Part shown: positions 61,543-64,000 of the stretch, one piece after another
How positions within the stretch are numbered: the stretch's first letter is position 1
Layout of the letters: the number at the start of each line of letters is the position of its first letter
From: Terriglobus saanensis SP1PR4
GTDB lineage: Bacteria > Acidobacteriota > Terriglobia > Terriglobales > Acidobacteriaceae
Reading direction: 5' to 3'
Length of the DNA: 64,000 bases
NCBI RefSeq assembly: GCF_000179915.2
Contig: NC_014963.1
Span: forward strand, 3,162,001 to 3,226,000
The notes under the pieces: model-generated
Databases searched by the model: none
Told to the model about the DNA's origin: nothing
What the model saw: the letters and a program-made list of their open reading frames with translations, nothing else
Program-made: the position numbers and the translations under genes

Positions 61543-64000
61543 GCGTGACCTCCTGGGGTCAGAGTTTTGCCTTCTGTTTGCGGGCCGCCGCCTGCCGCTT
61601 TACCAAGAACAACGGGGTCGACGTCAGGCTTGGAGTCCATCGTGGTTCCCTTGCCGCCCCGCGTGTAGCGATGCGAGACGTATTCTACGAAGGAAAAGGT
61701 GACCGGGATAAAGAGAATGCCGATCACAGTGGACAGCGCCATACCGCCGACGACCACGGTGCCGAGGATGCGTCGCGATACTGAGCCTGCGCCTGTTGCG
61801 GTCCATAGAGGTAAGCAACCACAGATAAAGGCAAGCGCGGTCATCACGATGGGACGGAAGCGAAGACGTGCGGCGTTGAGTGCTGCCTCCGAGATACTCT
61901 GACCAGACTCGTAGTTCGTCTTCGCGAATTCCACGATCAGGATGGCGTTCTTTGCAGACAAGCCGATGAGCATGACCAGACCGATGGTGGCAAAGACATC
62001 GTTTTCAAGCGATCGGATATTCAACGCAAGATATGCGCCGAGGATTGCGACGGGGGTACTGAGAAGAACGCTGAACGGCAGGGTCCAGCTTTCATACAGT
62101 GCTGCGAGAATCAGGAAGACGAAGAGGAGCGAGAGTCCGAAGACGACCCAGGACGGTAGACCCTGAGATGCCTTGTGTTCCTGGTAGGACATACCGGCGT
62201 AGTCGAAGCCCATACCTGGCGGCATGCTCTGCGCGAAGGTCTCTTCGAGCGCCTTCATCACCTGCCCGGAACTGTACCCCGGAGCGCCCACGATACTGAT
62301 CTGGGTGGCGTTGTACTCATTGAATCGGTAGATGAACTCCGGTCCATTGATCTTCTTGATGTTGACCAGCGCGGACAGAGGCACCTGGCTTCCATTTGCA
62401 CTTCGAACGTAGAACTGATTGATATTCTCTATCTTGCTTCGAGTGACACCTTCCGCTTCGACGTAAGTCTGCCACTGTCGACCAAATCGGTTGAAGTAGT
62501 TGGTGAGATAGCCTCCCATAAAGGTCTGCATGGTGGTGTAGACATCGCTGAGTGCGACCTGCTGCTGAATGACCTTCTCTTTGTCCACGGCCGCGTAGAT
62601 CTGCGGTACGGCAGGGAGATAAGCAGGAATTGCAGCGATGACTTCCGGACGCTTCTTCAGAGCTCCGAGGAAGGCACCGAGGTTTTTCGTAAGGAACATC
62701 GGATCATCGTTGCCCGAGCGATCCTGAAGAACAAAGGTGACGCCGCCAGAGGTACCTACACCGGGAATGGAAGGCGGCGGGAAGCTGAAGGCGATACCAT
62801 CAGGATTTCCTGCGAGTTGTTTCGCCATGCTTGCCTGGATCGCGGTGAACTGCTCTTCCTTCGACTTGCGCAAATCCCAATCCTTCAACGAAACGAAGAA
62901 GAAGGCGGTGTTGGTGCTCTGCGTCTGGGTAAGAAGACTAAAGCCGTTGACCTGAATGACACCGCGAACACCGGGGGTCTTCAAGAGAGCGTCCGAGATC
63001 TTCAAAGCAGCTTCATCCGTACGCTGCAAGGACGAAGCATCTGGCAGTTGCAGAGCGACGAAGGCGTAGCCCTGATCTTCCGTAGGGATAAAGCCCGTGG
63101 GAAGCTTCGAACCGAAGAGCACGGCCAGGACACCCACACCGACCAGCACCAGCATGGAGAGACCGGACTTGTGCAGCAGAACGCTCGAGGTAGAAACGTA
63201 GCTTTCGGTGGTTCTGCCGAAGATGCGGTTGAACCAGCTGAAGAAGCGACCGAGCAGACCGGGCTTCCTCTCTTTGTCCCTGGGCTTCAAGAGCAGCGAG
63301 GCAAGAGCGGGGCTGAGGGTAAGCGCGTTGAAGGCAGAGATTAGAACCGAGATCGCAATGGTGATCGCGAATTGCTGGTAGAGACGTCCGGTGATTCCAG
63401 GAATCGCAGCGGTCGGGATGAATACTGCGGCAAGGATCAAGGCAATACCGATGACCGGGCCAGATACTTCTTCCATCGCCTTGTAGGTGGCGTCCTGCGG
63501 GGTCATGCCCTCGTCGATATGGTGCTCGACGGCTTCCACCACGATGATGGCATCGTCGACGACGAGACCGATCGCCAGCACAAGACCAAAGAGCGAAAGC
63601 GTATTGATCGAGAAGCCAAGCGCCGGGAAGATGATGAACGTACCGATGAGCGAAACCGGAACAGCAAGCAGGGGGATGAGCGTGGCGCGCCATCCCTGCA
63701 GGAAGATGAAGACCACGACGACTACGAGCGCGAGGGCTTCGCAGAGGGTAAGGATGATTTCGTGAATGCCAGCGGTAACAGCCTTGGTGGTGTCGAGGGG
63801 AACGTCATACTTCAGACCTGCCGGGAAGCTTGTAGAAAGTTCAGCAAGACGCTTGTTGACGAGCTTGGAGACTTCTACGGCGTTCGAACCAGGAAGCTGG
63901 TAGACACCGAGAACACCGGCTGGCGCTTTGTTATAACGACCATTCAGCGTATAGAACTGCTGACCGAGCTCGACGCGTGCAACGTCTGAAAGATGCACGA
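61539..64000 (-). CDS. RND-family efflux pump (HAE1 type), 5' end beyond window
   Basis: About 820 C-terminal residues of an inner-membrane proton-driven RND exporter, which in full should be about 1050 residues. The window edge cuts it at the end of the first porter region (MHLSDVARVELGQQFYTLNGRYNKAPAGVLGVYQLPGSNAVEV). Helix 4 with its proton-relay acidic pair is present in FGLVLAIGLVVDDAIIVVEAVEHH, and the second half has FATIGLVMLIGLSAKNAILIVEFAK with the conserved Lys. PTGFIPTEDQGYAFVALQLPDA marks the second porter region. It is of the multidrug (AcrB/MexB) type rather than the metal type; the substrate is unknown. Confidence 0.94.
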   Translation of the reverse strand, partial: VHLSDVARVELGQQFYTLNGRYNKAPAGVLGVYQLPGSNAVEVSKLVNKRLAELSTSFPAGLKYDVPLDTTKAVTAGIHEIILTLCEALALVVVVVFIFLQGWRATLIPLLAVPVSLIGTFIIFPALGFSINTLSLFGLVLAIGLVVDDAIIVVEAVEHHIDEGMTPQDATYKAMEEVSGPVIGIALILAAVFIPTAAIPGITGRLYQQFAITIAISVLISAFNALTLSPALASLLLKPRDKERKPGLLGRFFSWFNRIFGRTTESYVSTSSVLLHKSGLSMLVLVGVGVLAVLFGSKLPTGFIPTEDQGYAFVALQLPDASSLQRTDEAALKISDALLKTPGVRGVIQVNGFSLLTQTQSTNTAFFFVSLKDWDLRKSKEEQFTAIQASMAKQLAGNPDGIAFSFPPPSIPGVGTSGGVTFVLQDRSGNDDPMFLTKNLGAFLGALKKRPEVIAAIPAYLPAVPQIYAAVDKEKVIQQQVALSDVYTTMQTFMGGYLTNYFNRFGRQWQTYVEAEGVTRSKIENINQFYVRSANGSQVPLSALVNIKKINGPEFIYRFNEYNATQISIVGAPGYSSGQVMKALEETFAQSMPPGMGFDYAGMSYQEHKASQGLPSWVVFGLSLLFVFLILAALYESWTLPFSVLLSTPVAILGAYLALNIRSLENDVFATIGLVMLIGLSAKNAILIVEFAKTNYESGQSISEAALNAARLRFRPIVMTALAFICGCLPLWTATGAGSVSRRILGTVVVGGMALSTVIGILFIPVTFSFVEYVSHRYTRGGKGTTMDSKPDVDPVVLGKAAGGGPQTEGKTLTPGGHA

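Noticed and set aside
62175-63344. Plus-strand open frame of 389 codons opposite the RND pump
   Set aside because: The pump has all expected RND motifs in the other strand; the antisense frame looks like a shadow.

Overview
The window looks like chromosome of an acidobacterium (class Terriglobia, for example the Terriglobus, Edaphobacter or Granulicella group). This is inferred from two long TonB-dependent receptors with N-terminal carboxypeptidase-regulatory-like domains, a PadR plus duplicated FtsX-type permease (ADOP) pair, and moderately high GC. No phage, transposase, integrase or CRISPR array was seen. Function calls rest on motifs read by eye; no database was searched.

Layout. 0-10.2 kb: the end of an AddA/UvrD-type helicase-nuclease, an amino-acid-type permease, a small CPLC-motif protein with a TonB receptor, a family 2 glycosyltransferase and a small membrane protein. 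10.2-21.9 kb: trpE, a NatAB-type ABC exporter, a GntR regulator and a secreted M42-type peptidase on the minus strand, facing a TonB receptor and a secreted M28 peptidase on the plus strand; the second half of this block looks like a peptide-scavenging module. 21.9-51.7 kb: one large exopolysaccharide/biosynthetic locus. It has export genes (SLBB/Wza type, Wzi type, Wzz type), an initiating sugar transferase, glycosyltransferases, a polymerase-like membrane protein and an epimerase. Mixed in are two cytochromes c, a CuA-type cupredoxin, ribBA and ribA, a radical SAM enzyme, three methyltransferases, an amidohydrolase, a UGT-type glycosyltransferase, a PhyH dioxygenase, an HprK-like kinase and a nucleotidyltransferase-like protein. 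51.9-64 kb: recG, a lone receiver protein, a PhzF protein, a 1-Cys peroxiredoxin, tRNA-Cys, ADOP permease plus PadR, and an RND efflux pump with its TolC-type channel (truncated by the window end).

The main observation concerns the 30-kb locus. All nine of its apparent transcription units are preceded by the same element: three or four TGACA-like half-sites spaced exactly 11 bp apart, always in the same orientation to the gene. I found none before genes outside the locus. This suggests that a single DNA-binding regulator, perhaps an OmpR/PhoB-type response regulator, controls the whole locus. It ties the redox, flavin and radical-SAM genes to polysaccharide production as one system. The regulator itself is not in the window.

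Other points of note: the M42 peptidase is a tandem duplication whose first half has lost every metal ligand; ribBA carries a degenerate GTP cyclohydrolase II half while an intact ribA lies in the same locus; a GT87-type mannosyltransferase is fused to a TolB-like propeller; and a near-perfect inverted repeat precedes padR.
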